Positions 53,614-63,140 are shown, numbered from the stretch's first letter. The stretch is DNA of 64,000 bases from Microbacterium natoriense (GCF_030816295.1 NZ_JAUSXV010000001.1:4092001-4156000), one strand, 5' to 3'. The notes: generated by a model from the sequence alone, not told the origin. Numbers and translations are program-made.

Positions 53614-55053
53614 TCACTCCCAGACGACGGAGGGCGTCTCGGCGGAGAAGTCGACCTTCGGGGTCAGCACCTCGCCGCCGAAGAGGACTTCGAACGGCTC
53701 GGTCGACGAGCCGTTCGAGGCCTGGAGCGTGATGTCAGCACTCCAGTAGTCGTACGTCGTCACGATCGCGCGCTCGCTCACGTAGGCCTCGAGGTTGTCG
53801 AGCTTCGACTGGTTCTCGGCGTCGATCGTGCGGGTGACCGTGCCGTCGACGGGCGTGTAGCCGTCCTGGCTCATGGTGCTCGTGTTCATGCCGCACGGGG
53901 TGTCGAGCGTCTTCATCGCGAGGCACTCGGCGAACGAGGCCTTGACCAGCTCGCGGAACGACGTGGTGCCCGCCTCGCTCAGGATCGGCTTCACTTCATA
54001 GAGCGCTTCGGTGTCGTCGTCGGAGGCGACCACGAGGGTGCTCTCGCCTTCGATCGCGAACTGCTCGGGACCGACCGCGAGCTGGTAGGTGCCGGGGAAG
54101 ACGTACACGCTGTCGGTCGGCGCCTCGGCGCCGTTCACCGTCAGGCCGAGCCCCTCGAATCCGTACAGGCCCGAGAACGACACGAGACCGTCGACGATCG
54201 TGAGCTCGGTGCCGTCATACGACGGGTTCACGTCGAACGTGCGGTCGACCTTGGTGTCGCCGATGGTGAAGGTGACTGCGACCTGGGTGTCGCCGTACTC
54301 CCCCTCGGATTCCTTGCCGACCTTGATCTTGTCGATCTTGCCGAGCTTCAACGACTCCTTGAGGACGTCGGCGGTCAGAAGATCGTCGCCTCCGTAGTTC
54401 TCGACGTAGGTGACCGCCTTCTCGGCGTCGCCGTCGGCGAGCGCCGTCAGGTACTGCTCGACGTACTCGGACGCCGAGGGCTTGGCCGGCCGCGTCACGA
54501 TCGGGACGATCACGGCGGCCGCGATCGCGAGGACCACCACTGCTCCACCGCCGATCAGGCCGAACAGCAGCCCCTTCGACATCGGCTTCTTCGGTGCGGG
54601 CGCGAAGCCGGCAGCCGGGTAGGCCCCGGGGTAAGGGGCGTTCGGGTCGCCGGGAGCTGCAGCGCCCGGGTAGGCGGCAGGGCCTCCGGGCGGGTAGGCG
54701 TTGGGGTCGCCCTGCGGAGCGGCGGGATACGACGCGTGGGGGTCGGATGCCGCGGCATACGGCTCCGTCGGCGCTGCAGGGTAGGCCTGCGGGCCGCCCT
54801 GGCCGGGAACCGCGTAGGGATCCGGCGCTGCGGTGGGAGCAGCCCCCGGGTAGGCCGCCGGCGCCCCCGGGTACGCGTTCGGATCGAACGACGGCGGCTG
54901 CACGGGCTCGGGCTGGTACGGCGGCTGCGCGGGCTCCGGCTGATACGGTGCAGGCGGCTGCGCGGGCTCGGGCTGGTACGGCGGCGTGGGCGGTGCCGGC
55001 GGTTGTGTCGGCTCGGGCTGGGACGGCTGCGGGTTCTCCGGCGTTTCGGTCAT
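53614..55053 (-). CDS. Proline/tyrosine-rich single-pass membrane protein, function unknown
   Basis: A 479-residue protein of unknown function. Residues 1-155 are a low-complexity cytosolic region rich in Pro, Ala, Tyr and Gln with repeated YQPEPAQPP and NAYPGAPAAYPGA units. One transmembrane helix follows (LLFGLIGGGAVVVLAIAAAV, about 163-182) and then an extracytoplasmic domain (about 190-479) beginning PSASEYVEQYLTALADGDAE, like small NTF2/DUF4878-type repeats, with a Cys pair in ECLAMKTLDTPC. Similar proline-rich membrane proteins with extracellular domains are common in actinobacteria. ATG at 55053 follows GGAG. A terminator follows; no operon partner. Confidence 0.72.
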   Translation of the reverse strand: MTETPENPQPSQPEPTQPPAPPTPPYQPEPAQPPAPYQPEPAQPPYQPEPVQPPSFDPNAYPGAPAAYPGAAPTAAPDPYAVPGQGGPQAYPAAPTEPYAAASDPHASYPAAPQGDPNAYPPGGPAAYPGAAAPGDPNAPYPGAYPAAGFAPAPKKPMSKGLLFGLIGGGAVVVLAIAAAVIVPIVTRPAKPSASEYVEQYLTALADGDAEKAVTYVENYGGDDLLTADVLKESLKLGKIDKIKVGKESEGEYGDTQVAVTFTIGDTKVDRTFDVNPSYDGTELTIVDGLVSFSGLYGFEGLGLTVNGAEAPTDSVYVFPGTYQLAVGPEQFAIEGESTLVVASDDDTEALYEVKPILSEAGTTSFRELVKASFAECLAMKTLDTPCGMNTSTMSQDGYTPVDGTVTRTIDAENQSKLDNLEAYVSERAIVTTYDYWSADITLQASNGSSTEPFEVLFGGEVLTPKVDFSAETPSVVWE

Positions 55054-55189
55054 GGCTGCTCTCCGTAGACGCCGTCGACCACGGCATCCGCTCTGCTCTT
55101 CGTCACCTGGAAGAGGTGACCCCCTCCCCCGGCCGCGGTGCGTGCGACGGGGAACTCCTTCAGGGTACCGTCAGCCAGGGCAAGGATCG

Positions 55190-55229
55190 GGTCCTTCGTC
55201 ATGGGGAGTTCTGCCCATGACGAAGGACC
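55190..55229 (-). terminator. Stem-loop terminator after the prp operon
   Basis: Arms 55190-55205 and 55214-55229, perfect over 16 bp, 8-base loop, 13 bp beyond the stop of the methylcitrate synthase gene. Confidence 0.65.
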
Positions 55230-55242
55230 GTCACGGCCGAGC

Positions 55243-56376
55243 TCAGCGTGCGATATGCCGCTCGTCGACGCCGTCGTAGTGCGAGAGCGGACGGATGAGC
55301 GCGTTCGCTCCGGCCTGCTCGATCACGTGCGCCGTCCACCCGGTGACGCGTGCGGCGACGAACAGCGGCGTGAAGGTGAGGGTGTCGAAGCCGATGAGGT
55401 TGTACGCCGGCCCCGACGGGTAGTCGAGGTTCGGGTAGATCCCCTTGCGGGCGACGAACTCCGACTCGAGGGCGTCGTACAGCTCCGCCACGTCGTGCCG
55501 TCCGTAGTGCTCGACGAGGGTGTCGAGCGCAGCCTTCATGGTGGGCACGCGCGAGTCTCCGCGCTTGTACACGCGGTGCCCGAAGCCCATGATCTTGCGC
55601 TTCTCGGCGAGCGCCGTGTCGAGCCAGGACTTCACGTTCGAGGCGTCGCCGATCTCGTCGAAGATGTGCAGCACGGCCTCGTTCGCGCCCCCGTGCAGAG
55701 GACCCTTGAGCGCGCCGATCGCGCCCACGACGGCCGAGTACAGGTCGCTGAGCGTCGAGGTGATCACGCGCGCGGTGAACGTCGAGGCGTTGAAGGAGTG
55801 CTCGGCATACAGGATCATCGAGCGGTTGAACGCGTCGACCACGACCGCGTCGGGTTCGGCGCCGAAGGTCATCCAGAGGAAGTTCGCCGAGTAGTCCAGG
55901 TCGTCCCGCGGCGCGATGGGCTCCTCGCCGCGACGGCGGCGCTGTCCGTAGGCGACGATCGCGGGCAGCGCCGCGAACAGGCGGATGCTGCGCTCGAGGT
56001 TCTCGGCGGGGCTCCCGCCTGCGTTCAGCACCGAGCCGCCGGCATTCGGATCGGAGGCGCCGATCGCACTGACCGCCGTGCGCACCTCGTCCATCGGGTG
56101 GGCGCTCACCGGGATGAGATCGATCACGGCCTTCACCTCGTCGGCGAGCGCACGGTGAGCACGTTCCGTCGCACGCAGCTCGGCGAGCTGCTCGGCATCC
56201 GGCAGCTCACCGTTCCAGAGCAGGTACGCGACGGCCTCGAACGGCTGGGTCGCGGCGAGCTCCTGCACGGGGTACCCCCGGTACAGCAGGCTGTTGGTCT
56301 CGGGGTTGACCTTCGAGATCGCGGTCGTGTCGACGACGACTCCGGCGAGGCCCTTCTTGATGTCCGGCTCGGTCAT
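55243..56376 (-). CDS. prpC: 2-methylcitrate synthase
   Basis: A 377-residue type II citrate synthase-fold enzyme. In this operon it should condense propionyl-CoA with oxaloacetate to 2-methylcitrate in the cytosol. Start MTEPDIKKGLAGVVVDTTAI is typical of PrpC, as is SLLYRGYPVQELA. Active-site regions: GPLHGGANEAVLHIFDEIG (His), MGFGHRVYKRGDSR (His) and a downstream catalytic Asp block near NLDYPSGPAYNLIGF. ATG at 56376 follows AAGGAG and lies 2 bp after the prpB stop. Order gntR-prpD-prpB-prpC is the usual actinobacterial methylcitrate cluster. Citrate synthase activity as a side reaction is likely for the family. Confidence 0.92.
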   Translation of the reverse strand: MTEPDIKKGLAGVVVDTTAISKVNPETNSLLYRGYPVQELAATQPFEAVAYLLWNGELPDAEQLAELRATERAHRALADEVKAVIDLIPVSAHPMDEVRTAVSAIGASDPNAGGSVLNAGGSPAENLERSIRLFAALPAIVAYGQRRRRGEEPIAPRDDLDYSANFLWMTFGAEPDAVVVDAFNRSMILYAEHSFNASTFTARVITSTLSDLYSAVVGAIGALKGPLHGGANEAVLHIFDEIGDASNVKSWLDTALAEKRKIMGFGHRVYKRGDSRVPTMKAALDTLVEHYGRHDVAELYDALESEFVARKGIYPNLDYPSGPAYNLIGFDTLTFTPLFVAARVTGWTAHVIEQAGANALIRPLSHYDGVDERHIAR

Positions 56377-56378
56377 GG

Positions 56379-57293
56379 TCACTCCTTCGTGGTGTCCCGC
56401 TCGACGCGGAAGTTGAAGACGCCCGAGTCGAAGTGGTTGTACGACTCGTAGTCGATCAGATCGTAGAGATCGGCCCGGTGCTGCATCTCGCCGAGCTTCG
56501 AGGTCAGATGCCCCTCGTCGTTCAGCGTATCCAGTGCACGGCCGGCCGACCCCATCGCGATGCGCAGCAGCGAAACCGGCCAGATGACCATGCTCACACC
56601 GGCATCCCGCAACTGGTCGACAGGGAACAGCTCGCTCTTGCCGAACTCGGTCATGTTCGCGAGGATCGGGACGTCCACGGCGTTCGCCATCGCCTCGAAC
56701 TCCGCGAGCGTGCGCATCGCCTCGGGGAAGATCGCGTCGGCCCCGGCGTCCACCAGCGCCTTCGCGCGGTCGATCGCGGCCTCCAACCCGTCGATGGCAC
56801 GGATGTCGGTGCGCGCCATGATGAGGAAGTTCTCGTCCCGTCGGGCGTCGGCGGCGGCGCGGATGCGCTTGATCGCCGTGTTCTCGTCGACGACGCTCTT
56901 GCCGTCGAGGTGACCGCAGCGCTTGGGATTGATCTGGTCCTCGATGTGCGTGCCGGCGAGCCCGGCATCCTCGAGCTCCTGGATCGTGCGGGCGACGTTC
57001 ATCGGTTCGCCGAAACCGGTGTCGGCGTCGACGATCGCGGGGAGGTCGGTCATGCGGGCGATCTGCTTCGCCCGGCCGGCCACCTCGGTGAGGGTCGTGA
57101 GCCCGATGTCGGGGAGTCCGAGGTCGGCGGCGAGCACCGCGCCCGAGATATAGACGCCGTCGAAGCCCTTCTCCTCGATCAGCCGCGCGCTGAGCGGGTT
57201 GAAGGCGCCGGGCAGGCGCAGCAGCTCGCCGCTCGCGAGACGCTCGCGGAACAGCCGCCGTTTCTCGGCCGGAGTGACCGTGGAGTAGAGCAT
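56379..57293 (-). CDS. prpB: 2-methylisocitrate lyase
   Basis: A 304-residue PEP mutase/isocitrate lyase-superfamily enzyme that splits 2-methylisocitrate to succinate and pyruvate, the last step of the methylcitrate cycle. Motifs: LRLPGAFNPLSARLIEEKGF, VDADTGFGEPMNVARTIQEL (metal site), EDQINPKRCGHLDGKSVV with the catalytic Cys loop (about 123-128), and ARTDIRAIDGLEAAIDRAKA. ATG at 57293 overlaps the prpD stop by one base. Normal length. Confidence 0.93.
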   Translation of the reverse strand: MLYSTVTPAEKRRLFRERLASGELLRLPGAFNPLSARLIEEKGFDGVYISGAVLAADLGLPDIGLTTLTEVAGRAKQIARMTDLPAIVDADTGFGEPMNVARTIQELEDAGLAGTHIEDQINPKRCGHLDGKSVVDENTAIKRIRAAADARRDENFLIMARTDIRAIDGLEAAIDRAKALVDAGADAIFPEAMRTLAEFEAMANAVDVPILANMTEFGKSELFPVDQLRDAGVSMVIWPVSLLRIAMGSAGRALDTLNDEGHLTSKLGEMQHRADLYDLIDYESYNHFDSGVFNFRVERDTTKE

Positions 57294-58819
57294 CAGAAGA
57301 GCCCCTTCGGGGCATCCGCGGCCTCGAGCAGGCCGGGCCGCGCGATGATCGAGAGCTCGCCGACCTCGGCGGCGGTGAGTTCGGGCAGCCGCTGCACGAG
57401 CTCGAGGAACCGCTCGATCTCGGCGGGCTCGAGCACGGGTTCTGCGAGCAGGCGGAACTTCGCGATGTAGTTCTCACGGGCGAACGGACGGGCTCCCAGC
57501 GGATGCGCGTCGGCCACCGCGATCTCGTCGACCACGGTCGTGCCGTCGGTCAGACGGAACTCGACGCGACCGCCGAAGGCCTTCACGTCGGGATCCTCGG
57601 AGTGGTAGCGGCGCGTCCACTCGGGATCCTCGGCGGTGGTGATCTTGTGCCACAGCTGGACCGTGTCCGGTCGAGCAGCGCGTTCGGGAGCATAGGAGTC
57701 GACGTGGTGCCAGCCGCCGTCCTGCAGTGCCACCGCGAAGATGTACGGGATCGAGTGATCGAGGGTCTCACGCGACGCGGTGGGGTCGTATTTCTGCGGG
57801 TCGTTCGCCCCTGAGCCGATCACGTAGTGCGTGTGATGGCTGGTGTGCAGCACGATCGACTCGATGTTCGCGGGGTCGCGCAGCGCCGGGTTCTCGGTGC
57901 CGAGCTTGCGGGCGAGATCGATCCACGCCTGCGCCTGGTACTCGGCCGAGTGCTCCTTCGTGTACGAGTCGAGGATCGCGCGCTTCGCCTCGCCGACGGC
58001 AGGCAGCGGCACCTCGTATGCGGCGTCATTGCCGTCGAGCATCCAGGCGATCACGCCGTCCTCGCCTTCGTAGATCGGCGAGGGACTGGTCTGCCCGCGC
58101 ATCGCGCGATCGACGGCTTCGACGGCCATCTTTCCCGCGAATGCCGGCGCGTGCGCCTTCCATGTGGAGATCTCGCCCTTGCGGCTCTGACGGGTGGCGG
58201 TCGTGGTGTGCAGCGCCTGGCCGACGGCCTGGTAGATCGTCTCGACGTCGAGGTCGAGCAGCGTGCCGATGCCAGCTGCAGCCGAGGGCCCGAGATGCGC
58301 GACGTGGTCGATCTTGTGCTTGTGCAGGCAGATGGCGCGCACGAGGTCCATCTGGATCTCGTAGCCGGTCGCGATGCCGCGCACGAGTGCCCGACCGTCC
58401 TTGCCAGCATGCTGGGCCACAGCGAGGATCGGCGGGATGTTGTCTCCGGGGTGCGAGTACTCCGCCGCGAGGAAGGTGTCGTGGTAGTCGAGCTCGCGCA
58501 CCGCCACGCCGTTCGCCCACGCCGCCCATTCTGGACTCGTGCGGTGGTCGAGGGCTGCGCCGAACAGGTTCGCACCCTGGCCGCCGGTGGACACCGGGTG
58601 GCTGAACGCCTGTGCGCGCGCCGCGTTGATCGGGGCGCGGGTGAGGGATGCCGCGGCCACCGAGGCGTTGTCGATGATGCGGTTGATGATCATGTCGACG
58701 ACGGCCGGCTCGACCTCGACGGCGTCGACCGCGACCTCGGCGATCTTCCAGGCGAGCTGGCCTTCACGGGCCAGATTCTCGTCGCTGCGGTGGACCCGGA
58801 CGTGGTGGGTGACGGTCAT
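57293..58819 (-). CDS. prpD: 2-methylcitrate dehydratase
   Basis: A 508-residue MmgE/PrpD-family enzyme that dehydrates 2-methylcitrate to 2-methyl-cis-aconitate. The family pattern is clear: an N-terminal helical domain with [20 protein letters not shown] and [20 protein letters not shown], then [20 protein letters not shown], and the C-terminal alpha/beta part with [20 protein letters not shown]. Start ATG 58819 follows GAAGGACAG and overlaps the gntR stop by four bases, so gntR and prpD are probably coupled. Hydration to methylisocitrate would need an aconitase encoded elsewhere. Confidence 0.93.
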   Translation of the reverse strand: MTVTHHVRVHRSDENLAREGQLAWKIAEVAVDAVEVEPAVVDMIINRIIDNASVAAASLTRAPINAARAQAFSHPVSTGGQGANLFGAALDHRTSPEWAAWANGVAVRELDYHDTFLAAEYSHPGDNIPPILAVAQHAGKDGRALVRGIATGYEIQMDLVRAICLHKHKIDHVAHLGPSAAAGIGTLLDLDVETIYQAVGQALHTTTATRQSRKGEISTWKAHAPAFAGKMAVEAVDRAMRGQTSPSPIYEGEDGVIAWMLDGNDAAYEVPLPAVGEAKRAILDSYTKEHSAEYQAQAWIDLARKLGTENPALRDPANIESIVLHTSHHTHYVIGSGANDPQKYDPTASRETLDHSIPYIFAVALQDGGWHHVDSYAPERAARPDTVQLWHKITTAEDPEWTRRYHSEDPDVKAFGGRVEFRLTDGTTVVDEIAVADAHPLGARPFARENYIAKFRLLAEPVLEPAEIERFLELVQRLPELTAAEVGELSIIARPGLLEAADAPKGLF

Positions 58820-59475
58820 TTCTGTCCTTCGTTCAGGGTTTCGAGGATGCCGGTGAGCGCGTTGTGCAGGTGCACGTGCGTGGCATGGGCGGCCAGCTCG
58901 CCGTCGCGATCGGCGAGGGCTTGGGCGATCGTGCGGTGCTCGGCGGCGGATGCTTCGAGCCGGGCGGGCTTGTCGCGAGCCATGCGCCGCACTCTCACGA
59001 GGTGCGTGCGCACGGTGCGCAGGGCCGAGGCGATGTAGTCGTTGGCCACCGCCGCATCGAGGGCCGCGTCGAAACGGGCGATCAGGGCGTAGTAGGCGTC
59101 TCGCCCCTCGACGGCCGTGAGATCGACGTGTGCGAATTCTTCGGCGAGGTTCCGGAACAGCGCGGCGTCGCCTCGGGCCGCGGCCAGCCGGGCCGAGGTC
59201 TCCTCGAGCGCGCGGCGGATCTCGAACAGCGCGCGGATGTCTTCGGCATCAAGGTCCGCCACGACCGTGACCCGGGGCGACTGCTGCACGACGAGGCCGT
59301 CGGCAGCGAGGCGGCGCAGCGCCTCGCGCATGGGCGTCCGGCTGACCCCGAGCCGCGCGGCCTGTTCAACCTCGCCCAGCACGAAGCCTGCGGGGAGCAA
59401 TCCCGATTGGATGCCGTCCAGCAGATCCGCGTAGGCGCGATCGCTCGCGCTGATGCGATCGGCGGCGAGGGTCAT
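58816..59475 (-). CDS. GntR-family (FCD) transcriptional regulator of the prp operon
   Basis: A 219-residue GntR/FadR-type regulator: winged helix with [20 protein letters not shown] (about 40-59) and an all-helical FCD ligand domain with metal-type His residues ([29 protein letters not shown]). I chose ATG 59475; TACACT six bases before it gives a leaderless promoter. An upstream ATG at 59502 would place the TGTATACA palindrome inside the gene. The gene heads the prp operon and overlaps prpD, so it probably controls propionate catabolism, with methylcitrate or a related acid as effector (inference). Confidence 0.84.
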   Translation of the reverse strand: MTLAADRISASDRAYADLLDGIQSGLLPAGFVLGEVEQAARLGVSRTPMREALRRLAADGLVVQQSPRVTVVADLDAEDIRALFEIRRALEETSARLAAARGDAALFRNLAEEFAHVDLTAVEGRDAYYALIARFDAALDAAVANDYIASALRTVRTHLVRVRRMARDKPARLEASAAEHRTIAQALADRDGELAAHATHVHLHNALTGILETLNEGQK

Positions 59476-59483
59476 TTGATCAG

Positions 59484-59491
59484 TGTATACA
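59484..59491. promoter_or_regulatory. Palindrome TGTATACA, GntR (FCD)-type operator
   Basis: Perfect 8-bp palindrome 8 bp beyond the GntR start codon, overlapping the likely -10 element. A second GTATAC core lies at 59538-59543. FCD regulators of the FadR/VanR type commonly bind GTATAC-like sites. Points to autorepression. Confidence 0.5.
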
Positions 59492-59537
59492 TAAACAAAC
59501 ACTGTGCGGCTCGAAAGCCCCGCTCGCGTTCCTCCCC

Positions 59538-59543
59538 GTATAC
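59538..59543. promoter_or_regulatory. Second GTATAC core in the gntR upstream region
   Basis: Six-base palindrome 54 bp from the first site, so the two lie about five helical turns apart on the same face, which would allow looping or cooperative binding. Confidence 0.35.
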
Positions 59544-59565
59544 ATTCGAGTCGAGGCGGGGCACG

Positions 59566-60408
59566 TCATTCACGCCTCAGATACGAGTTCCACTTCACCA
59601 GGAACGCGGAGATGATCACCCCTCCGGCCGGCACCACTTCTTCGACGGCGGGCTGCGGGTCACCCAGGGCGGCGAGGTCGACGAGCGCCGCCGTTCGCAG
59701 GGCGACGATTCGCTCCTGCTCCTGCGCACTCAGCTTCTCCAGCGTCTCCGCCTGCAGGCGCGCGGCGATGGCATCCACCTCCGGCCGCATCCTGTCGACC
59801 GCGACATTGATCGCCGTGTCGATCTCCTCGCGCTCCGCCGGACGGAGCGCGCGCACCAGCAGCGCGAGTATGAGTCCGGCGATTCCGATCGCACCCGCGC
59901 CGAACACGAGCGGCGCAACCGGCATCGCAGGGCGCGTCAGCTGGAACGCTGCGGCCACCGCTAGCGTGACAGCGATCCCGATCTGCATCCGCACCATTCC
60001 CCAGTTCAGCGGACGCCACCCGACCGCGATCAGCACGATGAGGTCGCCCAGCCCCGAGATCGTCGCCAGAACGAAGAGGATTCCTTCCGTCTCGTACGGA
60101 TCCGACCTCAGACCGGCGGCGAGCGCCGCAGAGAACGCTCCGCTCAGCACCGCGGCGAACAGCACGAAGGTCGACCATCCGCCGTGGGGGTTCCTCGCCC
60201 CGTACTCCCTGCGCAGCCGACGGCGGCACTCGCGCCACGCCTCGTCGGCCGCGTCACGCGCCTGATCCCAGAGATCGAGTGCGACGTCCCGCTGCCCGGC
60301 GACGTCGAAGGCCACCCGCTCGACGTCCTTCGCATCGAAGTGCTTCGCCGCGACAGGAAGGCGCGACCGCACGACGACGACCTGCTTCTCGAAGTCGTCA
60401 TCTGCCAC
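59566..60408 (-). CDS. Four-helix membrane protein of unknown function
   Basis: A 280-residue protein I do not recognise. The start is GTG at 60408 (CTGAG a few bases upstream), because the frame above it has low-quality Arg/Pro-rich translation. N-terminal cytosolic region of about 85 residues, then four hydrophobic segments: STFVLFAAVLSGAFSAALAA, GILFVLATISGLGDLIVLIA, QIGIAVTLAVAAAFQL and PLVFGAGAIGIAGLILALLV, followed by a charged amphipathic region (REEIDTAINVAVDRMRPEVD) and a final hydrophobic patch VPAGGVIISAFLVKW. No operon partner is evident. Function unknown. Confidence 0.62.
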   Translation of the reverse strand: MADDDFEKQVVVVRSRLPVAAKHFDAKDVERVAFDVAGQRDVALDLWDQARDAADEAWRECRRRLRREYGARNPHGGWSTFVLFAAVLSGAFSAALAAGLRSDPYETEGILFVLATISGLGDLIVLIAVGWRPLNWGMVRMQIGIAVTLAVAAAFQLTRPAMPVAPLVFGAGAIGIAGLILALLVRALRPAEREEIDTAINVAVDRMRPEVDAIAARLQAETLEKLSAQEQERIVALRTAALVDLAALGDPQPAVEEVVPAGGVIISAFLVKWNSYLRRE

Positions 60409-60475
60409 GGACTCAGGGTAGCCACCCGCACCGGGAGCCGACGGACGTGAGAATGCCCGACGAAGGCGAGCGTCG

Positions 60476-61480
60476 TCAGCGGTCGACAGGCCCACTCCGC
60501 TCGACGGGCACCGCTTCGACGACGAGCGAGGGTGCACCGGCATCCGCTTCGCCGAGCTTCACGACGACGACTCCCGCGAGCACGAGCGCGCCTCCGATCG
60601 CCTGCACGGGTCCGGGGATCTGACCCAGCATCAGAGCGCTGAACACCATCGCGGCGACCACCTCGGAGAGGGCGACGAACGACGACAGGCGGGAGCCGAG
60701 CATCCGCGTCGACGCGATGCCGAGGATGTATGCGAGCGCCGTCGCGATCAGCCCCATCGCGAGCACCGGCACGAACCACGGCACGCTCCCGACGCTGTAC
60801 TCGACGTCGGCGGTGGTCCACTCGAACGGGAGCACCCCGATCAGTGCGGCGATCGCGAGGCCCACCGCTCCGATCAGCAGGCCGAGGCCCGCGAGCGCGA
60901 TCGGCGGCAGCCCGGTGTCGGCTCTGCCCGAGAGCACGAAGTAGGTCGCCGCCCCGATCATCGCACCGAGCGCGAACAGGATGCCGCCCAGATTCACCTG
61001 CGCGCCGGTGAGGATGTCGAGCATCAGCACGAGACCTACGAAGGCGACGGCCGCGCCGAGCAGGCTGCGCCTGGTCGGCTTCTCGCCGCGCCGGATCCAC
61101 AGCCAGAGCACGACGGCGATGGGGGCGGTGTACTCGATGAGCAGGGCGATGCCTACGTCCATGACGGCGACCGCCTGGAAGTAGCAGAGCTGCGCGAGCG
61201 TCACCGCGAGCACTCCGTAGACGAGGACCATGACGGCGTTGCGGCGCACGATCCGCCACTTTCCCCGCAGCGCGAGAAGGGTCGGCACGAGGAGCACGAG
61301 CGCCGCCACCCACATCCGCACCGTGACAGCCGCGCCGGGGCTCCAGCCTGCATCGATGAGCCCGCGGGCGAAGACGCCCGACATGCCGAACGACACGGCC
61401 GCGCCGAGCGCCACCAGCATCCCGCGGCTGACGCCCGGGCGCGACGCGATTCGAATGCTGTCATCGGCAAGTGTGGTCAT
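60476..61480 (-). CDS. EamA-family (DMT superfamily) exporter
   Basis: A 334-residue ten-helix transporter of the drug/metabolite superfamily with two EamA repeats: GMLVALGAAVSFGMSGVFAR opens the first (about 20-39) and GGILFALGAMIGAATYFVLS the second (about 165-184). RhtA-type exporters of amino acids such as threonine/homoserine have this form, but the substrate cannot be read from sequence. ATG at 61480; it is divergent from the CGNR-type gene with 39 bp between, holding TGACAT/ATGTCA inverted arms (61480-61485, 61512-61517). Control by the divergent zinc-finger protein is possible. Confidence 0.8.
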   Translation of the reverse strand: MTTLADDSIRIASRPGVSRGMLVALGAAVSFGMSGVFARGLIDAGWSPGAAVTVRMWVAALVLLVPTLLALRGKWRIVRRNAVMVLVYGVLAVTLAQLCYFQAVAVMDVGIALLIEYTAPIAVVLWLWIRRGEKPTRRSLLGAAVAFVGLVLMLDILTGAQVNLGGILFALGAMIGAATYFVLSGRADTGLPPIALAGLGLLIGAVGLAIAALIGVLPFEWTTADVEYSVGSVPWFVPVLAMGLIATALAYILGIASTRMLGSRLSSFVALSEVVAAMVFSALMLGQIPGPVQAIGGALVLAGVVVVKLGEADAGAPSLVVEAVPVERSGPVDR

Positions 61481-61519
61481 GACATGTGACGCTACGCGTA
61501 TGCGATGTAAGATGTCAAC

Positions 61520-62053
61520 ATGATCTTCACCAATGACACGGAAGACGCGCTCCGCTCGGCCGTCTGGCTGGTGAACACCGCGGAAGCGCCGGACACGCTG
61601 ACGGACGCCGCAGACGAGGCCGAATTCCTCGAGGAGTTCCCGTTCACCGGGCGCGTGGATCGGGATGCCGTCGAGCTCGACGCGCTGCGCCGCATCCGCT
61701 CGCAACTGCGTGCCATGCTCATCGCGCCGCGCGACGAGATGGCCAAGGCCGTCAACGAGGCCCTCGCGTCGGTGACGCTGACGCCGCGGTTGACCAGGCA
61801 CGGCGACATGGACTGGCACCTGCACGCGGTCGCCGACGACCGCCCTCTCTCCGAGCGCGTGCTGATCGAGACGGCCATGGCCCTCGTCGACGTCATCCGC
61901 ACCGACGAGGGCTCACGCATCTCCGTGTGCGACGACGACTCCTGCGAGGCCCTCGCCCTCGACCTCTCACGCAATCGCTCGAAGCGCTACTGCTCGACGA
62001 CCTGCGCCAACCGCAACGCCGTCGCCGCCTACAGGGCGCGGCGTGCCTCCTGA
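61520..62053 (+). CDS. CGNR-type zinc-finger / ABATE-domain probable regulator
   Basis: A 177-residue protein with an N-terminal ABATE-like stress-response region (NDTEDALRSAVWLVNTAEAP onward) and a C-terminal CGNR-type zinc finger: VCDDDSCEALALDLSRNRSK followed by RYCSTTCANRNAVAAYRARR. The signature Cys-Gly-Asn-Arg reads Cys-Ala-Asn-Arg here, with the four zinc Cys kept. Proteins of this kind are usually annotated as DNA-binding regulators. TAAGAT lies six bases before the ATG, a leaderless layout. Divergent from the EamA exporter. Confidence 0.8.
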   Translation: MIFTNDTEDALRSAVWLVNTAEAPDTLTDAADEAEFLEEFPFTGRVDRDAVELDALRRIRSQLRAMLIAPRDEMAKAVNEALASVTLTPRLTRHGDMDWHLHAVADDRPLSERVLIETAMALVDVIRTDEGSRISVCDDDSCEALALDLSRNRSKRYCSTTCANRNAVAAYRARRAS

Positions 62054-62234
62054 TCGATCCCCCGCCGCCTCCAGGTCGATCCTCCCGCGCCACCGCGTTC
62101 CCGACGCGCCGCCCCCGAATATGCGCGAACAACGTGGTGGCACGTCGACATCGTGGTGGCGGGGCATCATCGCACCACCCGGGGCACTCTTCACACTCTT
62201 CACAAACTTCTGAAATCGGCGTAGCGTGCCGTGC

Positions 62235-63140
62235 ATGGACACAGTGATCCGCACGAGCGATCTCACCAAGCACTACGGCCGCGTGCACGCTCTCGACGGC
62301 CTCGATCTCTCCGTCACAGCGGGTCAGGTGCACGGCTTCCTCGGCCCGAACGGCGCCGGAAAGACGACCACGATCCGCATCCTCCTCGGTCTCGCACGCA
62401 AGACCTCGGGCGACGTCGAGGTGCTCGGGCGAGACCCCTGGAGGGACGCGACCGACCTGCACCGCCGCATCGCCTATGTTCCGGGTGACGTCAGCGTCTG
62501 GCCCAACCTCTCCGGCGGAGAGGCGATCGACCTGCTGTCGCGCCTGCGCGGGGCATCGACGAAGAGCGCCGACTACCGGGCGAGCCGCGCACGGCTCGAG
62601 GCGGCGTTCCAGTTCGATCCGCGCAAGAAGGGCAGAGCCTATTCGAAGGGCAACCGGCAGAAGGTCGCCCTCATCGCCGCGTTCGCGGTGCCGGCCGACC
62701 TCTACATCCTCGACGAGCCGACCAGCGGGCTCGATCCGCTGATGGAGGTGGTGTTCCGACAGGAGATCGCACGGGTGAAGGATGCCGGCGCCACGGTGCT
62801 GCTTTCGAGCCACATCCTGTCGGAGGTCGAGCTGCTGTGCGACCGGGTCTCGATCATCCGTGCCGGCCGCGTCGTCGAGTCCGGCACGCTGCCGGAACTG
62901 CGACACCTCACCCGCACCGAGGTGTCGTTCGCAGCAGCCGACGTCTCGGCCACCGACGGGATCGCTGCGGCCCATGATCCGACGTTCACCGAGGGGCGCG
63001 CGCGGTTCACGGTCGACAGCGACGCCATGGCATCCGTCCTCCCGATCCTCGCCCAGCGCCAGGTGACCGGCTTGCGCATCGAGCCGCCCTCTCTCGAGGA
63101 GCTGTTCCTGCGCCACTACGGCGACGAGAGCGCATCATGA
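62235..63140 (+). CDS. ABC-2 type exporter ATP-binding protein
   Basis: A 301-residue ABC ATPase. Walker A in GFLGPNGAGKTTTIRILLGL (about 38-57), signature region AYSKGNRQKVALIAAFAVPA (a common variant of LSGGQ), Walker B in LYILDEPTSGLDP (about 156-168) and switch His in VLLSSHILSEVELL. C-terminal extension of about 80 residues as in drug and antibiotic exporters. ATG at 62235 (TAGCGT seven bases upstream suggests leaderless) was chosen over GTG 62226. Its stop overlaps the permease start (ATGA). Cargo unknown. Confidence 0.9.
   Translation: MDTVIRTSDLTKHYGRVHALDGLDLSVTAGQVHGFLGPNGAGKTTTIRILLGLARKTSGDVEVLGRDPWRDATDLHRRIAYVPGDVSVWPNLSGGEAIDLLSRLRGASTKSADYRASRARLEAAFQFDPRKKGRAYSKGNRQKVALIAAFAVPADLYILDEPTSGLDPLMEVVFRQEIARVKDAGATVLLSSHILSEVELLCDRVSIIRAGRVVESGTLPELRHLTRTEVSFAAADVSATDGIAAAHDPTFTEGRARFTVDSDAMASVLPILAQRQVTGLRIEPPSLEELFLRHYGDESAS

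Noticed and set aside
55243-58819. Methylcitrate operon as part of the arabinose pathway
   Set aside because: It has its own GntR gene, different operator type and a separate terminator; no step links it to arabinan breakdown.
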